Below, one piece after another: positions 17,971 to 27,123 of a stretch of 64,000 nucleotides of DNA. The notes under the pieces are model-generated. The model saw only the letters and a list, made by a program, of their open reading frames with translations, searched no databases and was not told the origin of the DNA. A program made the position numbers and the translations under genes. Within the stretch, counting starts at the first letter, position 1; each line of letters starts with the position of its first letter. This DNA is from Rhodobacterales bacterium. Lineage in GTDB: Bacteria; Pseudomonadota; Alphaproteobacteria; Rhizobiales; Stappiaceae. The stretch is taken from positions 152,113 through 216,112 of the forward strand of contig VIRH01000141.1 of assembly GCA_008107755.1 (NCBI GenBank), written 5' to 3'.

Positions 17971-18746
17971 CGGAACCCGTTCTCAAGGCGCGCAACCTGA
18001 TCAAGCGCTACGGACGTGTCGTGGCCATGGACCGAGCCAATTTCGAGCTCTATCCGGGCGAGATCCTCGCGGTCATCGGCGACAACGGCGCCGGCAAGTC
18101 GACCCTGATCAAGGCGCTCAGCGGCGCGGTCCAGCCCGACGCCGGCGAGATCATGCTCGACGGCAAGCAGGTCCACTTCAACTCGCCGATCGATGCGCGC
18201 GAGGCCGGCATCGAAACGGTCTATCAGACGCTCGCCATGTCGCCCGCCCTGTCGATTACCGACAACATGTTCATGGGGCGCGAGCTGAGGAAGCCCGGCT
18301 TCCTCGGCAAGTGGCTGCGCCAGCTTGACCGGCGAAAGATGGAGGAGCTTGCGCGCGAGAAGCTGAATGAGCTGGGTCTCCTGACGATCCAGAACATCAA
18401 CCAGGCCGTGGAGACCCTCTCCGGCGGACAGCGCCAGGGCGTGGCGGTTGCCCGCGCTGCGGCCTTCGGATCAAAGGTCGTGATCATGGACGAGCCGACA
18501 GCGGCGCTCGGCGTCAAGGAGAGCCGGCGCGTTCTGGAACTGATCAAGGATGTAAGGTCACGAGGGCTGCCCATTGTCCTGATCAGCCACAACATGCCCC
18601 ACGTCTTTGAAGTCGCCGACCGCATTCATATCCACCGGCTCGGCGCGCGGGCCTGTGTCATCAAGCCCTCGGACTTTTCCATGGCCGACGCTGTCGCGAT
18701 CATGACAGGGGCAATGGATCCGCCCGAACCTCTGGCCGCGGCTTGA
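17967..18746 (+). CDS. frcA: Fructose-type sugar ABC transporter, ATP-binding subunit
   Basis: 259 residues, a single ABC domain rather than the duplicated domain of RbsA, as known for FrcA. Walker A GDNGAGKST, Q-loop VYQTLAM, signature LSGGQRQGVAVARAA, Walker B VVIMDEPTAAL and the switch histidine in LISHNMPH are intact. It powers uptake at the inner face of the membrane. The open frame extends left across frcC, but the ATG inside the frcC stop is the sensible start. The kinase gene follows after 228 bp. Confidence 0.9.
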   Translation: MTEPVLKARNLIKRYGRVVAMDRANFELYPGEILAVIGDNGAGKSTLIKALSGAVQPDAGEIMLDGKQVHFNSPIDAREAGIETVYQTLAMSPALSITDNMFMGRELRKPGFLGKWLRQLDRRKMEELAREKLNELGLLTIQNINQAVETLSGGQRQGVAVARAAAFGSKVVIMDEPTAALGVKESRRVLELIKDVRSRGLPIVLISHNMPHVFEVADRIHIHRLGARACVIKPSDFSMADAVAIMTGAMDPPEPLAAA

Positions 18747-18974
18747 GAACAACGTGCGTTTGGGAATAGGGTACGCCTCAGAGATGTAGATGGACTGGCT
18801 TGAGGCAGATTCGCGCTCTCAGGATGCAGACGTCGCGCAGCCATGGAACCCTCGCGGATCCATGGCCTGTCGCCTGCCCTCCTGAACGCGCGACCCGGAG
18901 CCGAACCTTGATACATGCCGGCCCGCCTGCTCGTGCCCGGCACCTTGGAAAACGATGAACGATTTGGACGCTGG

Positions 18975-19922
18975 ATGTTCCTGATTTGTGGTGAAGCTCT
19001 TTTCGATTTCTTCGGTGAGGCGACCGATGGCGACAACGTTTCTTTCGATGCTCACATCGGCGGCTCGCCCTTCAACGTGGCCGTGGGGCTTGCGCGTCTT
19101 GAGGAAGACGTCGCCTTTTTTGGCGGCATCTCGCGCGATGCACTCGGGGAAAGACTGATCCACAAGCTTCAGGCAGAGGGCGTTTCCGATCGGCATGTCC
19201 TGCGGACGGACTACCTGACGACACTCAGCCTGGTCCAGAAGGACGACAGGGGACATCCCGCCTACACCTTCTACGGCGAAAATGCTGCCGACCGAATGGT
19301 GAGCGAAAACGATCTACCCGATTTCGAGACACCGCCCGCCTTCCTGCACATCGGGTCCTATACGGCGCTTGTGGAGCCGGTGGCCACCGCCTTCAAGACC
19401 CTGATCCAGCGGGTTCGGAGCGAGACGCTGATTTCCTACGATCCGAACATCCGCCCGACGGTGGAGCCGGACATGGCACTGTGGCGTAGCAACACCGAAG
19501 CCCTCGTTCCCCTGACAGATCTGATCAAGGTCAGTGATGAAGATCTGGCGCAGATCCATCCGGATTCGTCCTGCGATCAAGTCGCGCGCAGCTGGCTGGA
19601 AAAGGGCACAGGGCTCGTCATCGTGACGCGCGGAGACGAAGGAGCGTCGGTGCTGACCCGGACGGTGGAATTCAACGTGCCAGGCGTCAGGGTCAACGTG
19701 GAAGATACCGTCGGCGCAGGCGATACGTTCCAGGCGTCGCTCCTTGCCGGCCTGCGGCAGCTCGGGGTCGCGAGCCGGGACGAACTCGCCCACCTTGACG
19801 AAAGCCGCCTTAAGGCGCTTGTTTCATTCGCGGTCAAGGCCGCGGCCATCACCTGTTCGCGACGCGGCGCGGATCTGCCCCGCCGGAGCGAACTTTCAAC
19901 CGAGTGGTCGACCCTCAAATGA
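18975..19922 (+). CDS. frcK: PfkB-family sugar kinase (fructokinase-like)
   Basis: 315 residues from the start chosen. PfkB features are an N-terminal FLICGEALFDFF, the sugar-binding IGGSPFNVAVGLARL and the C-terminal anion-hole/catalytic motif DTVGAGDTFQASLLAGL with the base aspartate. It would phosphorylate the imported sugar, giving fructose 6-phosphate if the ligand is fructose. An in-frame ATG at 18915 lengthens the protein by 20 residues of non-family sequence, so I prefer 18975 despite a weak SD. Position after frcA matches the Sinorhizobium locus. Substrate is by family and synteny. Confidence 0.84.
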   Translation: MFLICGEALFDFFGEATDGDNVSFDAHIGGSPFNVAVGLARLEEDVAFFGGISRDALGERLIHKLQAEGVSDRHVLRTDYLTTLSLVQKDDRGHPAYTFYGENAADRMVSENDLPDFETPPAFLHIGSYTALVEPVATAFKTLIQRVRSETLISYDPNIRPTVEPDMALWRSNTEALVPLTDLIKVSDEDLAQIHPDSSCDQVARSWLEKGTGLVIVTRGDEGASVLTRTVEFNVPGVRVNVEDTVGAGDTFQASLLAGLRQLGVASRDELAHLDESRLKALVSFAVKAAAITCSRRGADLPRRSELSTEWSTLK

Positions 19923-19938
19923 GGGGCTGACAACAGAA

Positions 19939-19952
19939 TTAAATCGATTTAA
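19939..19952. promoter_or_regulatory. Perfect 14-bp palindrome TTAAATCGATTTAA upstream of zwf
   Basis: The palindrome lies 68 bp before the zwf start and 16 bp after the frcK stop. The same core recurs before edd and pgi, so it is a candidate operator of one regulator of sugar-phosphate and Entner-Doudoroff genes. A central CG with AT-rich arms is common in LacI-family operators; the cognate regulator is not in the window. Confidence 0.65.
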
Positions 19953-20020
19953 AAGACGGGCGAACCGGTCGATGCATCGGCGAACCGTTACGCAGTCACG
20001 CTGTCTGGAAGGAAATTTGT

Positions 20021-21493
20021 ATGGCGGTACGCGTCATTGAAGTTGAAGAATTCGACCTCGTTGTCTTCGGGGCATCCGGAGATCTTGCCCACCGCAAGCT
20101 GCTTCCTGCGCTCTACCACCGCGACGCCGACGGCCAGATGCCGGAGCATGCGCGCATCATCTGCAGCGCCCGCCGCGACTATTCGGACGACGACTACAGG
20201 GAGTACGCGAGAGAGGCGCTCAAGGAACACGTCAGCGATCTGGACGATGAACATCTGGAACAGTTTCTGGCCCGGCTGCGCTATGTGAAGATCGACGTTT
20301 CCTCCGGTGAGGGCTTTCCCGATCTCGGCACGATCCTTGCCGACCGCCCGGACGTGATCCGGGCGTTCTACCTTGCGGTGGGGCCGGATCTGTTTGGAAC
20401 GATCTGCGAAAACCTCGGCAGGATCGGCGTTGTCAACGACCACTCCAGGGTCGTGATGGAAAAGCCGATCGGCAAGGACGGCGCATCCGCCAAGGCGCTC
20501 AACGACACGGTCGGCGCGGTGTTCGACGAACATCAGATCTTCCGTATCGACCACTATCTCGGCAAGGAAACCGTGCAGAACCTGATGGCCCTCCGGTTCG
20601 CCAACGCCCTGTTCGAGCCCCTGTGGAACGCAGCCCATATCGACCACGTACAGATCACCGTTGCCGAATCACTGGGAACAGGCGGACGCGCCGGTTACTA
20701 CGACACCGCAGGCGCCCTGCGCGACATGGTCCAGAACCACATCCTGCAGCTTCTGTGTCTTGTCGCCATGGAACCGCCGGAATCCATGAACGCCGACAGC
20801 GTGCGTGACGAGAAGCTCAAGGTCCTGAAGGCCCTGGCACCGATTGTCGGCCAGGACACCGACCGCCTGACCGTGCGCGGCCAGTACAGGGCCGGCGCAT
20901 CTTCCGGCGGTGCGGTCCCCGGATATCTTGAGGAACTCGGCGACACAGAAAGCCGCACCGAAACCTTCGTCGCGCTGAAGGCGGAAATCGCCAACTGGCG
21001 TTGGTCCGGCGTGCCGTTCTACCTTCGCACGGGCAAGCGCCTTGCCCAGCGCGTTTCTGAGATCGTCGTGCAGTTCCGGCCGATCCCGCATTCGATTTTC
21101 GATACCGAAGCCGGCACGATCACGGCCAACCGCCTGATCATCCGCTTGCAGCCTGATGAAGGCGTGCAGATGCAGGTCATGATCAAGGACCCTGGCCCAG
21201 GCGGCATGCGCCTGCGTCAGGTCCCGCTCGACATGAGCTTTGCCGAAGCCTTCAAGGTTCGCAATCCCGATGCCTATGAGCGATTGATCATGGACGTGAT
21301 CCGCGGCAACCAGACGCTGTTCATGCGCCGGGACGAAGTGGATGCTGCCTGGGCGTGGATCGACCCGATCCAGGCCGCCTGGGCTGCCTCCAAGGACACG
21401 CCCAAGGGGTACACCGCCGGGACGTGGGGACCGTCGGCCTCAATTGCACTCGTGGAGCGCGACGGACGTACATGGGCAGAGGAAAGCGCCTGA
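20021..21493 (+). CDS. zwf: Glucose-6-phosphate 1-dehydrogenase
   Basis: 490 residues, the usual size. The nucleotide-binding N-terminus FDLVVFGASGDLAHRKLLPA and the active-site segment RIDHYLGKE, with substrate-binding histidine and lysine, are both clear. The enzyme oxidises glucose 6-phosphate to 6-phosphogluconolactone with NAD(P)+ and opens the Entner-Doudoroff route. ATG at 20021 has GGAAGGA nine bases upstream. A palindromic operator candidate lies 68 bp before the start. Downstream hairpins separate it from edd, and pgl, which often sits between zwf and edd in rhizobia, is absent. Confidence 0.95.
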   Translation: MAVRVIEVEEFDLVVFGASGDLAHRKLLPALYHRDADGQMPEHARIICSARRDYSDDDYREYAREALKEHVSDLDDEHLEQFLARLRYVKIDVSSGEGFPDLGTILADRPDVIRAFYLAVGPDLFGTICENLGRIGVVNDHSRVVMEKPIGKDGASAKALNDTVGAVFDEHQIFRIDHYLGKETVQNLMALRFANALFEPLWNAAHIDHVQITVAESLGTGGRAGYYDTAGALRDMVQNHILQLLCLVAMEPPESMNADSVRDEKLKVLKALAPIVGQDTDRLTVRGQYRAGASSGGAVPGYLEELGDTESRTETFVALKAEIANWRWSGVPFYLRTGKRLAQRVSEIVVQFRPIPHSIFDTEAGTITANRLIIRLQPDEGVQMQVMIKDPGPGGMRLRQVPLDMSFAEAFKVRNPDAYERLIMDVIRGNQTLFMRRDEVDAAWAWIDPIQAAWAASKDTPKGYTAGTWGPSASIALVERDGRTWAEESA

Positions 21494-21500
21494 TCCATAC

Positions 21501-21538
21501 GCCGCGGGGCGAGGCTCCGCGGCAAGGCCCTCGGCCTT
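21501..21538 (+). terminator. Two adjacent hairpins after zwf
   Basis: The first has arms GCCGCGG (21501-21507) and CCGCGGC (21517-21523). The second has AAGGCC (21524-21529) and GGCCTT (21533-21538) followed by TTA. Together they look like a terminator ending the zwf transcript 8 bp after its stop, although the T tract is short. Confidence 0.5.
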
Positions 21539-21557
21539 TACGTAATCCGGTTGTAGC

Positions 21558-21571
21558 CTAAATCGATTAGT
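21558..21571. promoter_or_regulatory. Operator-like CTAAATCGATTAGT upstream of edd
   Basis: It shares the run TAAATCGATT with the perfect palindrome before zwf and keeps the symmetric core AATCGATT, but the right arm is degenerate. It lies 83 bp before the edd start, a similar distance to that at zwf. Confidence 0.55.
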
Positions 21572-21654
21572 AGACCGCAAAGCGTGTCTTTGCCGCATTC
21601 CCGATTATTCGACAAGAGCCACGCCGAACTCCGGCCAGCAGAGGATCTGAAGCC

Positions 21655-23475
21655 ATGACCATCCAGGATCGCATCGGCGACGTGACCGAACGGATCGTCA
21701 AACGCAGCCACGACAGCCGCTCGCTCTATCTGGAGCGCATCGGAAAAGCCGCGGACAAGGGCCCTCAGCGCTCGCGGCTATCCTGCGGCAACCTGGCCCA
21801 CGGGTTTGCCGCCTGCGGCGTCTCGGACAAACAGGCGCTTTCGGGAGACGTGGTACCGAACCTCGGCATCATCACGTCCTACAACGACATGCTGTCGGCG
21901 CATCAGCCCTACGAGACATACCCGACACTGATCCGCGAGGCAGCCCATGAGGTTGGCGCGGTCGCCCAGGTCGCCGGCGGTGTTCCGGCCATGTGCGACG
22001 GTGTTACCCAGGGCCAGGAAGGCATGGAACTGTCGCTGTTCTCGCGAGACATCATTGCCATGTCCGCCGCCGTCGGTCTGTCTCACCAGATGTTCGACGC
22101 CGCGGTCTTTCTCGGCATCTGCGACAAGATCGTTCCGGGCCTCGCGATTGCCGCCCTCTCCTTCGGCCACCTGCCGGCGGTGTTCGTGCCGGCCGGCCCA
22201 ATGACCACCGGGATTTCCAACGACGAAAAGGCCAAGATCCGTCAGCTCTATGCCGAAGGCAAGGTCGGCCGGGAAGCCCTTCTGGAAAGCGAGTCGCGCG
22301 CTTACCATTCGCCGGGCACCTGCACGTTCTACGGAACTGCCAACTCGAACCAGATGCTGATGGAGATCATGGGCCTGCATATGCCAGGTGCATCCTTCGT
22401 CAATCCGGGCACGCCCTTGCGCGATGCGCTGACGCGGGAAGCCGCCAAGCGCGCGCTCGCCATCTCCGCCCTCGGCAACGAATACACGCCCGCCGGCGAG
22501 ATCATCGACGAGAAGGCCATCGTCAACGGCGTTGTCGGCCTTCATGCCACCGGCGGCTCGACCAACCACACCATGCACCTTGTGGCCATTGCCGCCGCCG
22601 CCGGTATCAAGCTCACATGGGACGACATTTCGGACCTGTCCGACGTGGTGCCCCTGCTTGCGCGCGTCTACCCGAACGGCAAATCCGACGTGAACCATTT
22701 CCAGGCCGCCGGCGGCCTGGCGTTCCTGATCCGTGAACTGCTCGGTGACGGCTACCTGCACCAGGACGTTCGCACGGTCTTCGGAACCGATCTTTCCGGC
22801 TATACGGTCGAGGCGAAGCTCGATGCCCACGGCAACGTCAGCCGCGAGGAAGTTCCCGAGACGTCGGGGGACGAGACGGTTCTTGCCCCTGTCGAAAAGG
22901 CCTTCCAGCCCACCGGCGGCCTGAAGATGCTGCGGGGGAACTTCGGCAAGGCGGTCATCAAGATTTCGGCGGTGGCCAAGGAGCGCCACGTCATCGAGGC
23001 CCCTGCCCGCGTCTTCCACTCCCAGGAGGCTTTCCTGACCGCCTTCCAGAACAAGGAATTGACCGGCGACATCGCCGCCGTGGTCCGCTTCCAGGGCCCC
23101 AAGGCCTGCGGCATGCCGGAACTGCACAAGCTGACGCCGAGCCTCGGCATTCTGCAGGATCGCGGTCACAAGGTTGCGCTGATCACCGACGGACGCATGT
23201 CCGGCGCCTCGGGCAAGGTTCCGGCCGCGATCCACGTCACGCCGGAAGCCGCCGCCGGGGGCCCCATCGCCAAGATCCGGGACGGCGACATGATCCGCAT
23301 CGACGCAGTGACCGGAACGCTTGAGGTTCTGGTGGACGAGGCCGAGTTCAATGCACGCCCCGCAGCGGAACACGACCTGAGTTCTCACCAGTTCGGCGTC
23401 GGCCGCGACCTCTTCGCCGCGTTCCGGGCCAATGTCGGCGCCGCCGATACCGGCGCGCATGTGTTCGGAGCCTAA
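21655..23475 (+). CDS. edd: Phosphogluconate dehydratase (6-phosphogluconate dehydratase)
   Basis: 606 residues, normal for Edd of the IlvD/Edd family. Cysteines likely to hold the [4Fe-4S] cluster lie in VPAMCDGVTQGQEGME and SPGTCTFYGTANSNQ, and the C-terminal TDGRMSGASGKVPAAIHV is characteristic. It dehydrates 6-phosphogluconate to 2-keto-3-deoxy-6-phosphogluconate. It sits downstream of zwf and upstream of eda on the same strand with 203 bp before eda, so eda may have its own promoter or be co-transcribed. Separation from dihydroxyacid dehydratase rests on this context and the Edd-like N-terminus. Confidence 0.93.
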   Translation: MTIQDRIGDVTERIVKRSHDSRSLYLERIGKAADKGPQRSRLSCGNLAHGFAACGVSDKQALSGDVVPNLGIITSYNDMLSAHQPYETYPTLIREAAHEVGAVAQVAGGVPAMCDGVTQGQEGMELSLFSRDIIAMSAAVGLSHQMFDAAVFLGICDKIVPGLAIAALSFGHLPAVFVPAGPMTTGISNDEKAKIRQLYAEGKVGREALLESESRAYHSPGTCTFYGTANSNQMLMEIMGLHMPGASFVNPGTPLRDALTREAAKRALAISALGNEYTPAGEIIDEKAIVNGVVGLHATGGSTNHTMHLVAIAAAAGIKLTWDDISDLSDVVPLLARVYPNGKSDVNHFQAAGGLAFLIRELLGDGYLHQDVRTVFGTDLSGYTVEAKLDAHGNVSREEVPETSGDETVLAPVEKAFQPTGGLKMLRGNFGKAVIKISAVAKERHVIEAPARVFHSQEAFLTAFQNKELTGDIAAVVRFQGPKACGMPELHKLTPSLGILQDRGHKVALITDGRMSGASGKVPAAIHVTPEAAAGGPIAKIRDGDMIRIDAVTGTLEVLVDEAEFNARPAAEHDLSSHQFGVGRDLFAAFRANVGAADTGAHVFGA

Positions 23476-23678
23476 GCCGAAGGCCGCCAAGGCATCAGAT
23501 AGTGCCGCCATCCTGACGAGGACCATCAGGTCCGTCTCGATGGATGGGCGGCACGACCGGAGCAAGCATCCTGTCCGTTGAGACAGCGCTCACGCGCCTC
23601 TTCAGGATGAGGAAAAAGATGAAATTGGGACCGACTTGCGACCTCGGGTCGGGTGCCAAGGAGAAACAGGGAAACGAC

Positions 23679-24317
23679 ATGGCCCAGGACGTAGAGAAGA
23701 TCGAGAAGGTAATGTGCGCCGCGCCGGTGATCCCGGTGCTGATCGTGGAAGATCCGAAGAAGGCGGTGCCGATGGCCGAGGCGCTGGTGCGCGGCGGCCT
23801 GCCTGCCATCGAGATCACGCTGCGCACGCCCAGGGCTCTTGAGGCGATTGACGCGGTCAATGAACACGTTGAGGGTGCCATTGTCGGTGCCGGCACGGTG
23901 CTGGACGACAGGCAGTATGACGCAGCGGTCTCCGCAGGTGCCCGTTTCATCGTCTCTCCGGGCGCGACGCAGAAGCTTCTCGATGCGGCGGACCAGCACA
24001 GCGTGCCGCTGCTGCCTGGTGCCGCAACCGCCTCGGAGGTGATGTTCCTCCTGGAACGAGGATACGAGCGCCTGAAATTCTTCCCCGCGGAACAGGCGGG
24101 CGGCGCCGCCTATCTCAAGTCCCTGTCCTCACCGCTGGCAGCCGCCAAGTTCTGCCCAACGGGAGGAGTTTCGCTGCAAAAGGCGCCGGACTACCTGAAG
24201 CTACCGAACGTGCTCTGCGTCGGCGGCTCCTGGATTGCAGATGCAAAGGCGATTGCGGAAGAAGACTGGGCCGGCATCGAAGAGCGTGCGCGCGCTGCAT
24301 GCGGCCTGACGGGCTGA
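23679..24317 (+). CDS. eda: KDPG/KHG aldolase
   Basis: 212 residues from the start chosen, the usual Eda length. PVIPVLIVEDPKKAVPMAEAL opens the TIM barrel; the Schiff-base lysine is in RLKFFPAEQAGG; PTGGVSLQKAPDYLKLPN holds the phosphate-binding loop. It splits KDPG into pyruvate and glyceraldehyde 3-phosphate, and can also serve the KDG route fed by the hexonate genes at 33-42 kb once KDG is phosphorylated. The frame runs left to 23544, but that extension resembles no Eda; ATG at 23679 has AGGGA upstream. Confidence 0.93.
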   Translation: MAQDVEKIEKVMCAAPVIPVLIVEDPKKAVPMAEALVRGGLPAIEITLRTPRALEAIDAVNEHVEGAIVGAGTVLDDRQYDAAVSAGARFIVSPGATQKLLDAADQHSVPLLPGAATASEVMFLLERGYERLKFFPAEQAGGAAYLKSLSSPLAAAKFCPTGGVSLQKAPDYLKLPNVLCVGGSWIADAKAIAEEDWAGIEERARAACGLTG

Positions 24318-24367
24318 GATAGCGAAAGCATGGTCCCTGGAGCGCAGCAGATGTAAGAGGTTGGGTG

Positions 24368-24946
24368 TCAGCCGATGGCACCCATCTCCTCTACCCCACT
24401 GGTTTCCAGTGTCCGGTCCCAGAGAAGGCGCATGCCGGCGGACGTGTCGTTGCGCCATGCAAATTCCGCGACGACCGGCTTGTCGAAATTCTTCATCGTC
24501 AGCAGAACCTCATTGGGCAGCGCACTTAGTCCCTTGGCTGTGATGCGGCAGCCGTTGTTGCCCGCATCGACGATCATTCCGGAAATCTCGGTGATGCCAT
24601 CCAGATCCGAGATCTTGACCGCAATGCTGACATTGTTGCGCTTTTCCCGGCGCTTGTCCGTAAGGGTCTTTTCCTCGTGCTTGGAAAAGAGGACCGCCGC
24701 GTCTTCGCCCTTCACGGACGTGACATGGGCCTTTGTCAGCTTGCTGCACCCGTTCGGCCGGATGCCGATCGACTTGTAGACCTCGCCGATCTGGCTGGAC
24801 GTCAGCCGGCACCCCCACGCGCTCACGTTCGACACAACGCCATCAATGACCGAAAGCGTGTCGAAATCGACCACCAGAACGTCTTCCTGAGCGTCCGGCT
24901 GATCCTGAAGATGGGAAAATCCGTGTGGCGGTAGATCTGTTGTCAT
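24368..24946 (-). CDS. PilZ-domain protein
   Basis: 192 residues. The PilZ arginine motif appears as RREKR (99-103), followed by VSIAVKISDL and a DxGxxG motif at Asp127-Gly132, where the canonical serine of (D/N)xSxxG is glycine. The N-terminal half also carries a PilZ-like NVSAWGCRL (40-48) without an RxxxR, so it may be a second, degenerate PilZ-type barrel. PilZ proteins bind cyclic di-GMP and affect motility or polysaccharide synthesis; the Ser-to-Gly change makes binding uncertain. SD AAGGA precedes ATG at 24946. It is divergent from pgi and converges on eda. Confidence 0.75.
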   Translation of the reverse strand: MTTDLPPHGFSHLQDQPDAQEDVLVVDFDTLSVIDGVVSNVSAWGCRLTSSQIGEVYKSIGIRPNGCSKLTKAHVTSVKGEDAAVLFSKHEEKTLTDKRREKRNNVSIAVKISDLDGITEISGMIVDAGNNGCRITAKGLSALPNEVLLTMKNFDKPVVAEFAWRNDTSAGMRLLWDRTLETSGVEEMGAIG

Positions 24947-25196
24947 GAATTCGCTTCCTTGAAATACCTTTTGTCACAAAAATATTTAGAATGCGTTGAA
25001 CCAAAGCGGTCTCACAACCCACAAACCATTGACAAACCTGACAATGTTAGGGACTTGGCACGGCCCCAGCCCCAACGATCGTCCGGCTCAGGACGCCTCC
25101 ACAAGGTCTCGGTATTGCCATGAATTTGCTCTCCCCCTTGCAAATCTGGTGTGTTATCTGATGCCCGGGCGCCGCACCGGGCGTGAACACAGTCGG

Positions 25197-25210
25197 CTAA
25201 ATCGATTTAA
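25197..25210. promoter_or_regulatory. Operator-like CTAAATCGATTTAA directly before pgi
   Basis: 13 of 14 bases match the perfect palindrome before zwf. Its right end merges with the AAGGA Shine-Dalgarno sequence (25209-25213) of pgi, which starts at 25221. A bound repressor here would sit after the transcription start and could act as a roadblock. Confidence 0.6.
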
Positions 25211-25220
25211 GGATAGTCTC

Positions 25221-26843
25221 ATGGCTCTGGAAGCTGCATTCCGTTCGCTCAGACAACAGGCGGACCAGCTGAAAACGACCACGCTGCGCGACCTGTTCGC
25301 CGCCGACCCTGCACGGTTCGATACGTTCTCCGTCCGATGCGACGATCTGCTTCTGGACTATTCGAAGTCGAAGATCGACGGCAAGACCATGGACCTTCTC
25401 CTGGAGCTTGCGCGCGCGGCCGATGTCGAAGGCCGGCGCTCGGCCATGTTCGCCGGAGAAAAGATCAACGCGACCGAAAAGCGCGCCGTCCTTCATACCG
25501 CCCTTCGCAACCGCTCCGAAGATCCGGTGCTGGTCGACGGCGAGGATGTGATGCCGGACGTCCGCAGCGTTCTCGACGCCATGGCGGACTTTTCCGAGGC
25601 CGTGCGCTCTGGAGATCTGAAATCCTCCACCGGCGCGCCGTTCACGGATGTGGTGAACATCGGCATCGGAGGCTCGGATCTCGGTCCCGTCATGGCAACG
25701 CTTGCGCTTGCGCCCTATCACGACGGCCCGGCCCTTCACTATGTTTCCAATGTCGACGGCGCCCATATCGCGGACACGCTGGAAATGCTCGATCCTGCGA
25801 CGACGTTGATCATCGTCGCGTCCAAGACTTTCACTACGATCGAAACGATGACCAATGCGCAAACCGCGCGCAAATGGATCGCGGATGCGCTTGGCGAAGA
25901 AGCGGTCGGCGATCATTTCGCCGCGGTCTCGACTGCGCTCGACAAGGTCGCCGCCTTCGGCATCGACGAAAACCGCGTCTTCGGTTTCTGGGACTGGGTC
26001 GGCGGACGCTATTCCATCTGGTCAGCCATCGGCCTGCCGCTGATGATCGCGATCGGCCCCGATGCATTTTCCGATTTCCTTGAAGGCGCCTATGCACTCG
26101 ACACCCATTTCAGGGAAGCGCCGCTAGCTGAGAACCTGCCGGTTCTGATGGCCCTGATCGGTGTGTGGAACCGGGACGTCCTCGGCCTTTCCTCGCGCGC
26201 CGTCCTTCCCTACGACCAGCGCCTGTCCCGTCTGCCGGCCTATCTCCAGCAGCTCGACATGGAATCGAACGGCAAGCGCGTGAAGCTCAACGGCACACCG
26301 GTGGAAGAAGAGACGGGCCCGGTGGTCTGGGGCGAACCGGGCACCAACGGTCAGCACGCCTTCTACCAGCTCCTGCACCAGGGCACGACCGTCATCCCGT
26401 GCGAGTTTCTGATCGCCGCCAACGGCCATGAGGATGACCTCAAGCATCACCATGACCTGCTGATGGCCAATTGCCTGGCGCAGTCGGAAGCGCTGATGCT
26501 GGGCCGGACGCTGGAGGAAGCCAGGAGCCTCCTGTCTGCGTCGGGTCTCGAGAGTGCGGAAGTCGAACGGCTGGCCCCGCACAAGGTGTTTCCGGGCGAC
26601 CGTCCGTCGATGACGCTCGTCTACGACACCCTGACGCCCTTCGCACTCGGCCGCCTGATTGCCCTTTATGAACACCGCGTCTTCGTGGAAGGCGTCATCT
26701 GGGGAATCAATTCCTTCGACCAGTGGGGCGTTGAACTCGGCAAGGAGCTCGCGACCGCCCTTTTGCCGATGGTCAAGGGAGAGGTTCCGGCCGACGACAA
26801 GGACGCTTCGACCCGCGGTCTTCTTGCGGCGCTCAAGGGCTGA
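25221..26843 (+). CDS. pgi: Glucose-6-phosphate isomerase
   Basis: 540 residues, normal for Pgi. The sugar isomerase signatures are present: NIGIGGSDLGPVMAT, ASKTFTTIETMTNA, the active-site GRYSIWSAIG, and the C-terminal GINSFDQWGVELGKELA. It interconverts fructose 6-phosphate and glucose 6-phosphate, linking the fructose genes to zwf. The open frame reaches 24996, but that extension is not Pgi-like; ATG at 25221 has AAGGA eight bases upstream. It is preceded by an operator-like palindrome shared with zwf and edd and is monocistronic. Confidence 0.95.
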   Translation: MALEAAFRSLRQQADQLKTTTLRDLFAADPARFDTFSVRCDDLLLDYSKSKIDGKTMDLLLELARAADVEGRRSAMFAGEKINATEKRAVLHTALRNRSEDPVLVDGEDVMPDVRSVLDAMADFSEAVRSGDLKSSTGAPFTDVVNIGIGGSDLGPVMATLALAPYHDGPALHYVSNVDGAHIADTLEMLDPATTLIIVASKTFTTIETMTNAQTARKWIADALGEEAVGDHFAAVSTALDKVAAFGIDENRVFGFWDWVGGRYSIWSAIGLPLMIAIGPDAFSDFLEGAYALDTHFREAPLAENLPVLMALIGVWNRDVLGLSSRAVLPYDQRLSRLPAYLQQLDMESNGKRVKLNGTPVEEETGPVVWGEPGTNGQHAFYQLLHQGTTVIPCEFLIAANGHEDDLKHHHDLLMANCLAQSEALMLGRTLEEARSLLSASGLESAEVERLAPHKVFPGDRPSMTLVYDTLTPFALGRLIALYEHRVFVEGVIWGINSFDQWGVELGKELATALLPMVKGEVPADDKDASTRGLLAALKG

Positions 26844-27123
26844 TCCAAAGGAAGGGGCCAGCAAAAAGATGATTGGCGTTTGTCTCGGCCCCGACCGCCT
26901 TAATTTTGCCCCACCGGGCCTATCTTTTTCACATTGTTAAGGAACTCTGTTCAGCAGCTCTTCCTGCCGCAGTCTCTGTGAGCGATTTGAAATATTGCCC
27001 CGGACCTTAAAGCAGCATATTTTCGAAGAGAGTTTTTGACACCATCAGATCTCGCATTAAGAGTTTCTGAGGGGTATTCGATAGAAGGTACCGTCCCGAA
27101 CGGTCCAAAAGGGAGAAGCTTTC

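Noticed and set aside
21778..23565. A 595-codon minus-strand open frame over edd
   Set aside because: Shadow of the conserved dehydratase gene.
23544..23678. 45-codon N-terminal extension of Eda
   Set aside because: The extension resembles no aldolase sequence, and a normal start with SD lies at 23679.
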